From the NCBI RefSeq assembly GCF_002788215.1, contig NZ_CP024845.1, positions 2,542,001 through 2,606,000 of the forward strand: DNA of 64,000 nt. The letters run 5' to 3'. Source of the stretch: Halohasta litchfieldiae (GTDB lineage: Archaea; Halobacteriota; Halobacteria; Halobacteriales; Haloferacaceae). Shown here in pieces: positions 7,484 through 14,333 of this stretch (positions within the stretch are counted from its first letter, which is position 1; every line of letters begins with the position of its first letter). A program made the position numbers and the translations under genes. Under the pieces are notes generated by a model. It did not search any database, had not been told where the DNA came from, and worked only from the letters and a program-made list of their open reading frames with translations.

Positions 7484-9925
7484 TCATTGCTTGTCAAGTT
7501 CGGTTTTGATTTTCCCCGCCGTGATCGGTAGGTCGCTGATTCGGACGTCGACGGCGCGTCGGATCGCGTTGCTCAACGCCGGTGGGACAGCATTGGTCGG
7601 GATTTCGGCGATCGACTTCGCACCGAACGGTCCCGTCGGTTCGTGGGTTTCGACTAAAATCGGTGTCAGCGGGGGCTGGTCGGACGTTCGAGGCATTCCG
7701 TAGTGGCGGAATCCAAGTGTCTCGGGTGTGCCGTCGTCATCGAACGAGAGGTCGGCACCGGTCGCCAGTTCGTAGCTCATATGCATTGCCCCAGTCACCT
7801 GTCCCTCTGCGAGATCAGGGTTGATCGCAACCCCGCAGTCGACGGCGAACGCGAGCTCGTGAACCTCGAACTCGCCGGTTCGTTCGTCGACAGTGATATC
7901 CGCGAACTGCGCGCCGAACGGAGGCGGGGACTCGTCGGTGCTATGACTCGCCTCGCCCATTATTTGTGCACGCACTTCGTCGCCGTAGATGGATGCATAG
8001 CCGATTTCTTCGAGTGTGACCGATTCGCCAGTCCGCTTAGAGGAGACTGCTCCGTCACGGGCTACAAGCTTCTCAACCGATTCATCAAGCAGTTGAGCGG
8101 CGAACTCGAAGAGTTGCTCCCGGGCGTCCAGTGCGGCCTTTTGAACCGCCTGTCCGGTCACGTACGTCGTCGACGAGGCGTAGGCACCGTAATCGAACGG
8201 TGAGATGTCCGTATCCGATGGTTGGACGACGATATCCTCGGGTGAGGTACCGAGCACCTCGGCGGCGATCTGCGACATCGCTGTATCGGCTCCTGTCCCG
8301 ATGTCGACGGCCCCCGTCTGAAGAATAAACGAGCCGTCTTCGTTCATTTTGATGTGTGCGGCCCCAAGCTCGTCGCCGGGGATGCCGCTACCCTGTGTCG
8401 CCAGCGCCATGCCACAGCCCCGATGAAGATGCTCCGCATCGGGTTGGTCGACCTCGTCCCAGCCGATAGCAGTTTTCCCCCGTTCGATACATTCTTCCAG
8501 ACCACAAGAGCGGATTTTCCGGCCGTACTCCCCGTCTTTGAGAATCCCCGAGGCGATGTCGAGATCACCCTCACCGATGTAATTCCGCGCGCGGAACTCA
8601 ATGGGGTCGATCTCCAGTTCGCGGGCAACCTCGTCCATATGCCCCTCGACAGCGAAATGTCCCTGTGGCGCACCGTAGCCACGCATTGCGCCCGCGATCG
8701 GCAGGTTCGTATGGACGGCATCCATCTCGAAGCGAATGTTCGGCGTGTGGGTGTACAGCGGCAGCGGTTTCTTCCCGATGGCACCGGCCGCGGTCAGGCC
8801 GTGGGGGCCGTAGGCACCGGAATTGGTCACTACCGACATATCGAGGGCGTCGAGTTCGCCGTCGTCGGTCACGACGCTCCGGACCTCGATGCGAGAGGGT
8901 CGACGCAGTCGCATCGCGTGGAACTCCTCGCGCCGCGTCGCCTCCAGTTTGACCGGCCGGTCGGCCGCCAGCGACAGCGCGAGCGTGATCGGCTCGATCA
9001 CCATGGACTGTTTGCCGCCAAATCCGGCTCCGACCTGTGGTTTCGTCACCCGGACGTCCCGGATCGGGACATCGAACAGATGTGCCAACTGGCGGCGCAC
9101 GTGGTACGGAACCTGCGTGCTGGTCACGAGGTGATACCGGTTGTCCTCGTCGCGGTGTGCAATCGTTGTGTGTGGTTCGGGGACACAGTGGGACTGGTAG
9201 GGTGTCTCCCATTCGGTTTCGACGACGGTCCGATCATCCCTCGTGGCTGCCGCCTCGAAAGCGTCGTCGACGTCGCCGATTTCGCCCAAAGCGTGGGCTT
9301 CGATGTTTCGTTCGTACGCCGCGCCGGGCTGTGGGTTTTCGATATCGTCCCGGTCGTGGATTTGTGGAGCAGCCTCGTCCGTTGCCGTCTCGGTATCGAA
9401 GACAGCGTCGTACTCGTCGTAGGTAACTGTTATCTGGCGCGCGGCAGCCCTCGCAGTGGCAGCGTCCTCGGCAGCGACCGCAGCGATAGGGTCACCGACA
9501 TAGCGCACCCGTTTCCGGAGGACGTGGAGATCCAGTGGTGAAGGCTCGGGGTACGACTGTCCGGCCGATGTGTACGGTTTATCGGGCACCGACGGCGAGT
9601 CTGGTGTGATAACCGCGTAAACGCCATCCATCTCTGCTGCGGCGCTCGTCTCGATATCGGTGACAACGCCGTGTGCGATCTCCGAGCGGACGACGGCTGC
9701 TTCTGCGAGGTTTGGGAAGGCCGCCGCGTGATCGGCCGTATATGTCGCCTCGCCGGTGACTATCTTGCGAGCGTCGCTTTTCTCTGTCCGACTCGATACT
9801 GACTCACGCTCGTCTTTCGGTTTTCTACCCCTCGGCTGTTCGTCTCCCGCGCCGTGAGGGGCGGTGTCCGCCGACGTCGACTCATCCGGCCGGCCGTTCT
9901 CGTTCGGCGTGTTGGGTCTGCTCAT
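7484..9925 (-). CDS. Xanthine dehydrogenase-type molybdopterin-binding (large) subunit
   Basis: An 813-residue Mo-MCD-binding large subunit of the xanthine oxidase/CO dehydrogenase family. Seen: the substrate and cofactor strand PQVGAGFGGKQSMVIEP, the GAMRGYGAPQGHFA motif, the QTGAVDIGTGADTAMSQ cofactor loop, and near the C-terminus KSIAEIPTNAVPPALSN, where the Glu corresponds to the catalytic base. The first about 60 residues are a hydrophilic, likely disordered extension before the usual start of the domain (VTGEATYTADH). The ATG overlaps the small-subunit stop by four bases. The absence of the CO dehydrogenase VAYRCSFR loop argues for a hydroxylase of purine-like N-heterocycles. The FAD subunit is not adjacent but is found at 19255. 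Confidence 0.93.
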   Translation of the reverse strand: MSRPNTPNENGRPDESTSADTAPHGAGDEQPRGRKPKDERESVSSRTEKSDARKIVTGEATYTADHAAAFPNLAEAAVVRSEIAHGVVTDIETSAAAEMDGVYAVITPDSPSVPDKPYTSAGQSYPEPSPLDLHVLRKRVRYVGDPIAAVAAEDAATARAAARQITVTYDEYDAVFDTETATDEAAPQIHDRDDIENPQPGAAYERNIEAHALGEIGDVDDAFEAAATRDDRTVVETEWETPYQSHCVPEPHTTIAHRDEDNRYHLVTSTQVPYHVRRQLAHLFDVPIRDVRVTKPQVGAGFGGKQSMVIEPITLALSLAADRPVKLEATRREEFHAMRLRRPSRIEVRSVVTDDGELDALDMSVVTNSGAYGPHGLTAAGAIGKKPLPLYTHTPNIRFEMDAVHTNLPIAGAMRGYGAPQGHFAVEGHMDEVARELEIDPIEFRARNYIGEGDLDIASGILKDGEYGRKIRSCGLEECIERGKTAIGWDEVDQPDAEHLHRGCGMALATQGSGIPGDELGAAHIKMNEDGSFILQTGAVDIGTGADTAMSQIAAEVLGTSPEDIVVQPSDTDISPFDYGAYASSTTYVTGQAVQKAALDAREQLFEFAAQLLDESVEKLVARDGAVSSKRTGESVTLEEIGYASIYGDEVRAQIMGEASHSTDESPPPFGAQFADITVDERTGEFEVHELAFAVDCGVAINPDLAEGQVTGAMHMSYELATGADLSFDDDGTPETLGFRHYGMPRTSDQPPLTPILVETHEPTGPFGAKSIAEIPTNAVPPALSNAIRRAVDVRISDLPITAGKIKTELDKQ

Positions 9926-10470
9926 TGGTCCTCACCACCGGGGTAGCAGTCACACCCGGTACACGACTGCCCATTGGGTATCCGACCGCCGTCGGCTGCC
10001 ACATCCGTCTCGCCCGCCACTCGGTCCGCGGCGTCAGCGACGGCATCAAGTATCTTCTCGTAGCCGGTACATCGACAGAGGTTCCCCGAGAGTGCGTCCC
10101 TGATCTCCGCTTCGTCCGGGTCGGGATTCGTTTCGAGCAGTCCTTTCGTCCGCATGATCATACCGGGAATACAGAAGCCACACTGGAGAGCCGCGTTGTC
10201 GACGAAGGCTGCTTGAATAGGATGGAGGTCGTCTTGGGTACCCAAACTCTCGATTGTCTCGACATCCGAACCATCGATCCGGATGGCCGGTTCGATACAC
10301 GACTTGATCGGCTCACCGTCGACGATGACAGTGCAGAACCCGCAGTCACCGGTGTTACAGCCCCGCTTTGCGCCGGTGTAGCCGGACTGGCGGAGAAGAT
10401 CAAGCAACGAATCCGAGCGTGCAGCCTGAAGCGTTACCGCTTCGCCGTTCAGTGTGAGGTCGATTTTCAT
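9922..10470 (-). CDS. Xanthine dehydrogenase-type 2Fe-2S (small) subunit
   Basis: A 182-residue electron-transfer subunit with the two [2Fe-2S] clusters of the family. The plant-type cluster ligands are C38, C43, C46 and C58 (GCNTGDCGFC...KSC). The second cluster uses C97 and C100 (CGFCIPGMIM) and C132 and C134 (LCRCTGY). Homologues end soon after the second cluster domain; this one has about 20 additional residues with a further CTGCDC group (C170, C173, C175), which is unusual. It is the first gene of the transcript small-large-ade-(cupin). The upstream region holds an AT-rich stretch (10545-10650) likely to include the promoter. Confidence 0.93.
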   Translation of the reverse strand: MKIDLTLNGEAVTLQAARSDSLLDLLRQSGYTGAKRGCNTGDCGFCTVIVDGEPIKSCIEPAIRIDGSDVETIESLGTQDDLHPIQAAFVDNAALQCGFCIPGMIMRTKGLLETNPDPDEAEIRDALSGNLCRCTGYEKILDAVADAADRVAGETDVAADGGRIPNGQSCTGCDCYPGGEDQ

Positions 10471-10874
10471 ATTAAGCTCCGAGTACGAAAGTCGTCAGTC
10501 GGCCTGCTATCGAACCGCGCTGTGCATATCCCTCTCATGGATATCAGTTTAGTGAGAACAGTTTTCAATCTTTGCATCAATTACCCCACACAATGGCAGA
10601 TACAACGCTACAATATTCTTTTTGTGGCTATTTTAGTCGGAATAGCTTTTTGATTCCAAAGAAATTGCTTGGTCAGTCACCGGGAGAGTGTCCGTTGGAG
10701 TGTTGTTCACAAAGCCCTGTCGACCGAGTGGATGGACGTTTGGGACCTGACGACACACGCGACACATTTGCGACACATCTTCTCCACTGGTGAGGTCCCA
10801 CAGAGCGTCAGTGGGTGCTACTTTTTGCGAGCGATGTGTCACACCGTGATACGCAGCGTCGACAGACCGTCCAG
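10471..10874. other. Intergenic region upstream of the xdh-ade operon
   Basis: About 400 bases without a convincing gene. The part at 10545-10660 is AT-rich and can hold the promoter of the leftward xdh operon. Between 10740 and 10790 a short motif (gcgacacat or acacgcgaca) recurs several times at short intervals. The region ends at the presumed right end of the TnpB element. Confidence 0.5.
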
Positions 10875-10945
10875 TGAACTACCTCACCCTACTCGCTAAC
10901 CGCTGACGCGGTTCGCTCCTTGAGGATGGGGCTTCCTGCTTCGAT
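10875..10945 (-). ncRNA. Probable omega/reRNA 3' scaffold of the TnpB element
   Basis: The last codons of tnpB and the following bases form the conserved right-end sequence of haloarchaeal TnpB elements. Reading on the minus strand it runs aagccccatcctcaaggagc, then a stem (accgcg/cgcggt-like), then gagtagggtgaggtagttcac. In studied TnpB systems this stretch is the scaffold of the guide RNA and the guide itself is the DNA just beyond the element end, here leftward of about 10874. The assignment rests on position and on a similar degenerate copy at 13444-13520. Exact ends are not known. Confidence 0.4.
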
Positions 10946-12130
10946 GACGCGCTTTGCAGATATAGGCGTATCCACAGGGAGCTCAGTCTCCACAGGCGTT
11001 GATTCGGAGTGTCCCACTCCTAGCTGTTTCAGGCCGCGAGAAAGGATGTTGATCGCCGCGTTTGCGTCTCTGTCGGCTTCAAATCCGCATGAGGGGCAGG
11101 AGTGTTCCCGCACCCATAGTGGTTTGTCTGTTTTCGCGCCACAACTGGCGCACTCTTTGGTCGTGTCCTTCGGATCAACTGCCACGAAATGCGCCCCTTC
11201 GCGTTCACACTTGTATTCAAGCATCCGCTTGAATGTTCCCCACGCCGCCGACGCTCGGTTCCGAGAGTTGCCCGGTAGTTCGACCAATCCCTTCGCGTCT
11301 AGGTCCTCAACGGCTACGAGGTCGTATTCGGTGGCGTAGTACGCCGAGAGCTTGTGCAAGAAATCTCGTCGCTTCCGTTTCAGGTCTGCGTGCCGCCGGG
11401 CGACGACCTTTCGCTGCCGCTCCCAATTGTTCGACCCGTGTTCTTTGCGTGAGAGATCGCGCTGGGCGCGTTCCAACCGCTCGCGTTCATCCGACAGATC
11501 AAGCGACTCCACAGCGGTTCCATCCGTATCGTGGGCGTATTTCAGTATGCCAACGTCGATCCCGACACACCGCTCGGGATCAGCTGGTTTTTCCGGCGTC
11601 TGTTTGCCGTCGACGACGAATGAAGCGAACCACTCACCGGTTGGTTCCTTCTTGATCGTGACCTCTTTTACCGTCATGTCGTCGGGTATCTCCCGGTGTT
11701 TCACGATAGGAATATCCGCAAGTTTCGATAGCGAAAGCACAGGCTGGCCGTTCTTACTATCAAACTCGAAACCAGACTGAACGTAGGTGAAACTGCGGAA
11801 CTCCTGTGGTGCTTTCCAGTTGAGGCTGCCGACGTTGTAGCTGTTCTGTTTCAACTCAGAGAGTGCTTTGATGCTGTCTTCGATTCGCATGACAGCGGCT
11901 TGTGCAACCGTCGAATACAGGTCGTTCAGTTCATCCCACCACTCTTTGAGATCGGTGAGTTGGTCACGAACCTGTCGGACACGCTGATTGAGCGTCCCCG
12001 CCGAGTCGGGGATTTGCTCAAATTCACCGAGTGCGTGGTTGTAGAGTTGCCTACAGGTGTCACGGTGATAATCCAGTAGCTCACGCTGTTTTGCTGTGGG
12101 GTTGAGCCGGAACCTGTAGGCGTAGTGCAT
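10889..12130 (-). CDS. tnpB: TnpB (RNA-guided nuclease of IS200/IS605-type transposon)
   Basis: A 413-residue TnpB with all key residues visible. The RuvC-like triad is D192 (CVGIDVGIL), E275 (LVAVEDLDAKGL) and D355 (EADRDANAAINIL). The zinc ribbon uses C327/C330 and C345/C348. The N-terminal helical domain starts YAYRFRLNPTAKQRELL. TnpB proteins are RNA-guided DNA endonucleases that help retain the transposon; the guide RNA is read from the tnpB 3' end and the flanking DNA. The reading frame is intact. No tnpA is present in the window. Confidence 0.93.
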   Translation of the reverse strand: MHYAYRFRLNPTAKQRELLDYHRDTCRQLYNHALGEFEQIPDSAGTLNQRVRQVRDQLTDLKEWWDELNDLYSTVAQAAVMRIEDSIKALSELKQNSYNVGSLNWKAPQEFRSFTYVQSGFEFDSKNGQPVLSLSKLADIPIVKHREIPDDMTVKEVTIKKEPTGEWFASFVVDGKQTPEKPADPERCVGIDVGILKYAHDTDGTAVESLDLSDERERLERAQRDLSRKEHGSNNWERQRKVVARRHADLKRKRRDFLHKLSAYYATEYDLVAVEDLDAKGLVELPGNSRNRASAAWGTFKRMLEYKCEREGAHFVAVDPKDTTKECASCGAKTDKPLWVREHSCPSCGFEADRDANAAINILSRGLKQLGVGHSESTPVETELPVDTPISAKRVIEAGSPILKERTASAVSE

Positions 12131-12243
12131 TGATCGTAGCTATTCGTCGGGGTCAGACGTTCGGACGATTTTCACATCTGCGCCACGCCACTGTTTTGGG
12201 ACGAGGACGTGTGCGCCGTTGCCGGTTGGTTTTACCTTGCCCT

Positions 12244-13312
12244 GAGGGTGTCATAGAATAGTTCTCATAGCGTGATGACGGTGCTTCCTGGATTGTCTCC
12301 GCGTTCGTCGTTGGTGATCGCAATAACGAGACGAAGGCACAGCGCGAGGAACACTTGTGCTCGTGCGTGGACGCGGCCTCGGGCGCGAACGTGCCCGAGG
12401 CCGCAGTCCTTGACGGCGTCGTTGGTTCGTTCGACTCCACTCCGGCGGTTGTACGTCTCGTCTAGCGTCGATTGCTTCAGCTGAACGTCCTCGCTGTGTT
12501 CGTCGATGCGGGCTTCGACCCTGTACTCGATGTCTTTCGGATCGTCGGTGTTTCGTGCGTTGTACGGAGCGACTGGCACGACCCCTGCGGCCAGCAGGTG
12601 GTCGTGCCAGCCGAGCGTGTCGTAGGCGCTGTCTCCAAGCATCCAGATCGGTTTCTCGACGGCGAGCGCGTCACACGTGACGCGCATCGCCGTCTCCTCT
12701 GGCGCTTGCTTGCTCTCGGTGAACTCCGCGGCAATCGGGATCTTTTGCCCGGTCGAGACGATCGTACAGCCGTAGCCGTGGTAGTACTCTTCGGCGGTTG
12801 GATCGTAGCCTTTCGACGCGTCTTGGTCGGCGGGCATCGTCCTCACGTCGGTGGAATCGATGGAGTAGGTCAAGTCGAGCAGGCCGCGGCAGGCGGCCTG
12901 CTCGACGAGGCGGTCGAAGACCTCGTCGACGACGTGTTCGAGGTCGGTGAGGAAGCGATCGACCGCGTCTCTCGACGGCGGTCGATCGAAGCCACAGCTG
13001 AGCCAGACGACCGTGTTCTGGAGTTCTCGCGTGACTGGACGGATGCCGTAGACGTTCTTGTAGTAGCAGTGCAGGAACGCTCGGAAGAGTGCTGGTGGGT
13101 GATGATCTCGTGTTCGCCCCCGGCGAGCGGGGGCGAACACATCGAATTCTTCGAGAAAGTCGAACTCAAGATGCTCGAACAACGCGAGCGTCTCGGTCGC
13201 CATTACATTGAAGAACTCGTCGATAGAAGTCTCCTCTTGCAGGATGCTGGCGCTCGTAGACACAGTTCCAACATCCTGCGTCTTCGTGTGTGACGCTTTC
13301 TATGACACCCTC
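12244..13312 (-). mobile_element. Complete DDE insertion sequence, about 1.07 kb, with target duplication
   Basis: The element is bounded by perfect 15-base inverted repeats (gagggtgtcatagaa at 12244 and its complement ending at 13312). It is flanked by a direct repeat of the target, ttgccct, at 12237-12243 and 13313-13319. The match extends by one base on each side (cttgccctg), so the duplication could be 7 to 9 bases depending on where the repeat is taken to end. It carries a single intact transposase gene. It sits inside the DUF2080 gene of a TnpB element. Confidence 0.88.
12265..13263 (-). CDS. DDE transposase (IS4/IS5-type fold)
   Basis: A 332-residue transposase with a DDE_Tnp_1-like catalytic domain. 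Visible motifs are the first Asp in YSIDSTDVRTMP, the second in WMLGDSAYDT, and the signature YNRRSGVERTNDAVKD supplying the Tyr-(2)-Arg-(3)-Glu triplet. The N-terminal domain has the conserved HHPPALFRAFL and VTRELQN region. The frame is intact and fills the element from end to end, so it may be active. Base composition is somewhat more GC-rich than the AT-rich flanks. Confidence 0.92.
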   Translation of the reverse strand: MSTSASILQEETSIDEFFNVMATETLALFEHLEFDFLEEFDVFAPARRGRTRDHHPPALFRAFLHCYYKNVYGIRPVTRELQNTVVWLSCGFDRPPSRDAVDRFLTDLEHVVDEVFDRLVEQAACRGLLDLTYSIDSTDVRTMPADQDASKGYDPTAEEYYHGYGCTIVSTGQKIPIAAEFTESKQAPEETAMRVTCDALAVEKPIWMLGDSAYDTLGWHDHLLAAGVVPVAPYNARNTDDPKDIEYRVEARIDEHSEDVQLKQSTLDETYNRRSGVERTNDAVKDCGLGHVRARGRVHARAQVFLALCLRLVIAITNDERGDNPGSTVITL

Positions 13313-13443
13313 TTGCCCTGGATAACTTCATGGCCTTCGATTTCGTGTTTATCCATCACTGGCATTTATACATTGTTTCAACAAAAATGTGTCGGTACGT
13401 GGGCCTGTGGGATAGTGATTGAATAGTGTAGGAGAGACAATGA

Positions 13444-13520
13444 CGGCGGTGTATCCCCTCCCTACTATGCTACTCAGCCTCCGGCCTGCGTTGCTCCTTG
13501 AGGAAGGGGGCTTACCGCCT
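13444..13520 (-). repeat. Remnant right end of a second TnpB-type element
   Basis: This stretch, not associated with a gene, resembles the conserved right end overlapping tnpB at 10875-10945. On the minus strand it reads aagcccccttcctcaaggag, a GC-rich stem (gcaggccggaggctg), gagtag, then gtagggaggggatac. Outer arms ggcggt (13445) and accgcc (13514-13519) are complementary, so it can fold into a long hairpin. It is best read as the scaffold end of a decayed or nested copy. Confidence 0.55.
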
Positions 13521-13626
13521 AGAATCTGCTAATCCGAAGCAGAAGTTACTTTTATCCAATAGTAATTAACACCCTAAGTGTGTAAATTTTGTGGAACTGT
13601 GCACCGAGAGTGGCAGATCTGCTATG

Positions 13627-13665
13627 TTGTACACGCTTTGTACACACTGCGTAACAATATATAAG
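13627..13665 (+). promoter_or_regulatory. Operator-like direct repeat and TATA box upstream of the first rdfA-like gene
   Basis: Two copies of ttgtacac occur at 13627-13634 and 13638-13645, exactly 11 bases apart, so they face the same side of the helix. They are followed by a TATA-like aatatataag (about 13656-13665) some 27 bases before the ATG at 13690. The spacing fits a leaderless haloarchaeal transcript with a regulator-binding site directly upstream of the basal promoter. Confidence 0.5.
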
Positions 13666-13689
13666 ACGTAGCCACTGTTTGTAGCTACA

Positions 13690-14331
13690 ATGACTTCGGA
13701 CACCAGTTGTAAGATAGATGGTGTGATCGAGCGGTACGATCTCGAATCAGCCGACCCCATCTACGACTCGATCAATGAGGGGCTTCTTGCCCGCTGGACA
13801 GGCGCTGGCAAGCGAACGGCGATGGGGTATCGATCACTCACTGAGTGGTTCAACAAACGATTATTGCAGGTTGTGTATGACAAACACGGCCGTGAAACAC
13901 TCGGTGCAAGACTCGATAGCGACTATGAGATCCTCACAAGCGACGACGACCTCGTCGGTGAGGAAGTAACCGAAAGCTTGCGTGTCGACGGGATCGACAG
14001 TGATCGGCTTGAACGAGATCTGGTCTCGTGGGGGACAATGCGAACACATCTAAAAGAGTGTCTAGACGGCCACAAGGAACCGCAGACGGCAAGTACGAAC
14101 TGGGAACAAGAAAGTATCCGGAAAGCAACCGAGATCGCAGAGGAGAAAACGGAGTCGGCGCTTTCGGCACTCGCAAACAAAGGAACGCTCGCTGGTGGTG
14201 AGACCGCTGATGTCGACGTTCAAATCCAACTCAGTTGTCAGTCGTGTCCAACGCGAGTCCCTTTCGATGTCGCGCTGGAACGCGGGTACATCTGTGAAGA
14301 CCACAACACACAGCAAGTCTCTCGGAACTAA
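13690..14331 (+). CDS. RdfA-family protein (rod-determining-factor-like), copy 1
   Basis: A 213-residue protein of the haloarchaeal RdfA family, named for a gene needed for rod shape in Haloferax volcanii and normally encoded beside an SMC-related protein. Seen: an N-terminal conserved region with LARWTGAGKRTAMGYRSL and TEWFNKRLL, which matches MSLRDLADYFNRQLL in copy 2. A polar helical middle with WEQESIRKATEIAEEK follows, and a C-terminal Zn-binding-like part with CQSCPTRVPFD and YICEDH. The ATG sits just downstream of a TATA box. The next gene starts two bases after the stop. Molecular activity is not known; DNA binding or partner binding via the zinc site is inference. Confidence 0.75.
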   Translation: MTSDTSCKIDGVIERYDLESADPIYDSINEGLLARWTGAGKRTAMGYRSLTEWFNKRLLQVVYDKHGRETLGARLDSDYEILTSDDDLVGEEVTESLRVDGIDSDRLERDLVSWGTMRTHLKECLDGHKEPQTASTNWEQESIRKATEIAEEKTESALSALANKGTLAGGETADVDVQIQLSCQSCPTRVPFDVALERGYICEDHNTQQVSRN

Positions 14332-14333
14332 CC

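Larger units (their letters stand above)
12140..13365 (-). pseudogene. DUF2080 transposase-associated gene, interrupted by an IS
   Basis: The gene is in two pieces. The N-terminal piece (13365 down to 13313) reads MPVMDKHEIEGHEVIQGK. The C-terminal piece (12243 down to 12140) reads GKVKPTGNGAHVLVPKQW and continues to RTSDPDE before a TAG. If the IS at 12244-13312 and one copy of the target duplication are removed, the two pieces join in frame into a protein of about 49 residues, typical of the small DNA-binding-like DUF2080 proteins preceding tnpB in haloarchaea. Its stop is ten bases before the tnpB ATG. The precise re-joining shows the IS insertion is recent. Confidence 0.8.
10875..13440 (-). 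mobile_element. IS1341-type (IS200/IS605 superfamily) element: DUF2080 gene plus tnpB, no tnpA
   Basis: Haloarchaeal elements of this type carry a small DUF2080 transposase-associated gene immediately before tnpB and no TnpA, so they need a TnpA supplied elsewhere. Both genes are here on the minus strand, ten bases apart, but the DUF2080 gene is interrupted by another IS. The right end is placed just beyond the conserved sequence overlapping the tnpB 3' end (hairpin-rich, aaggagcg ... gtgaggtagttcac). The left end is not precisely visible; it should lie upstream of the DUF2080 start at 13365. Boundaries are therefore approximate. Confidence 0.5.

Noticed and set aside
8354-9541. Plus-strand ORF (395 aa) opposite the xdh large subunit
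   Set aside because: Overlaps a strongly supported gene, shows no family motif and is explained by codon bias of the opposite strand.
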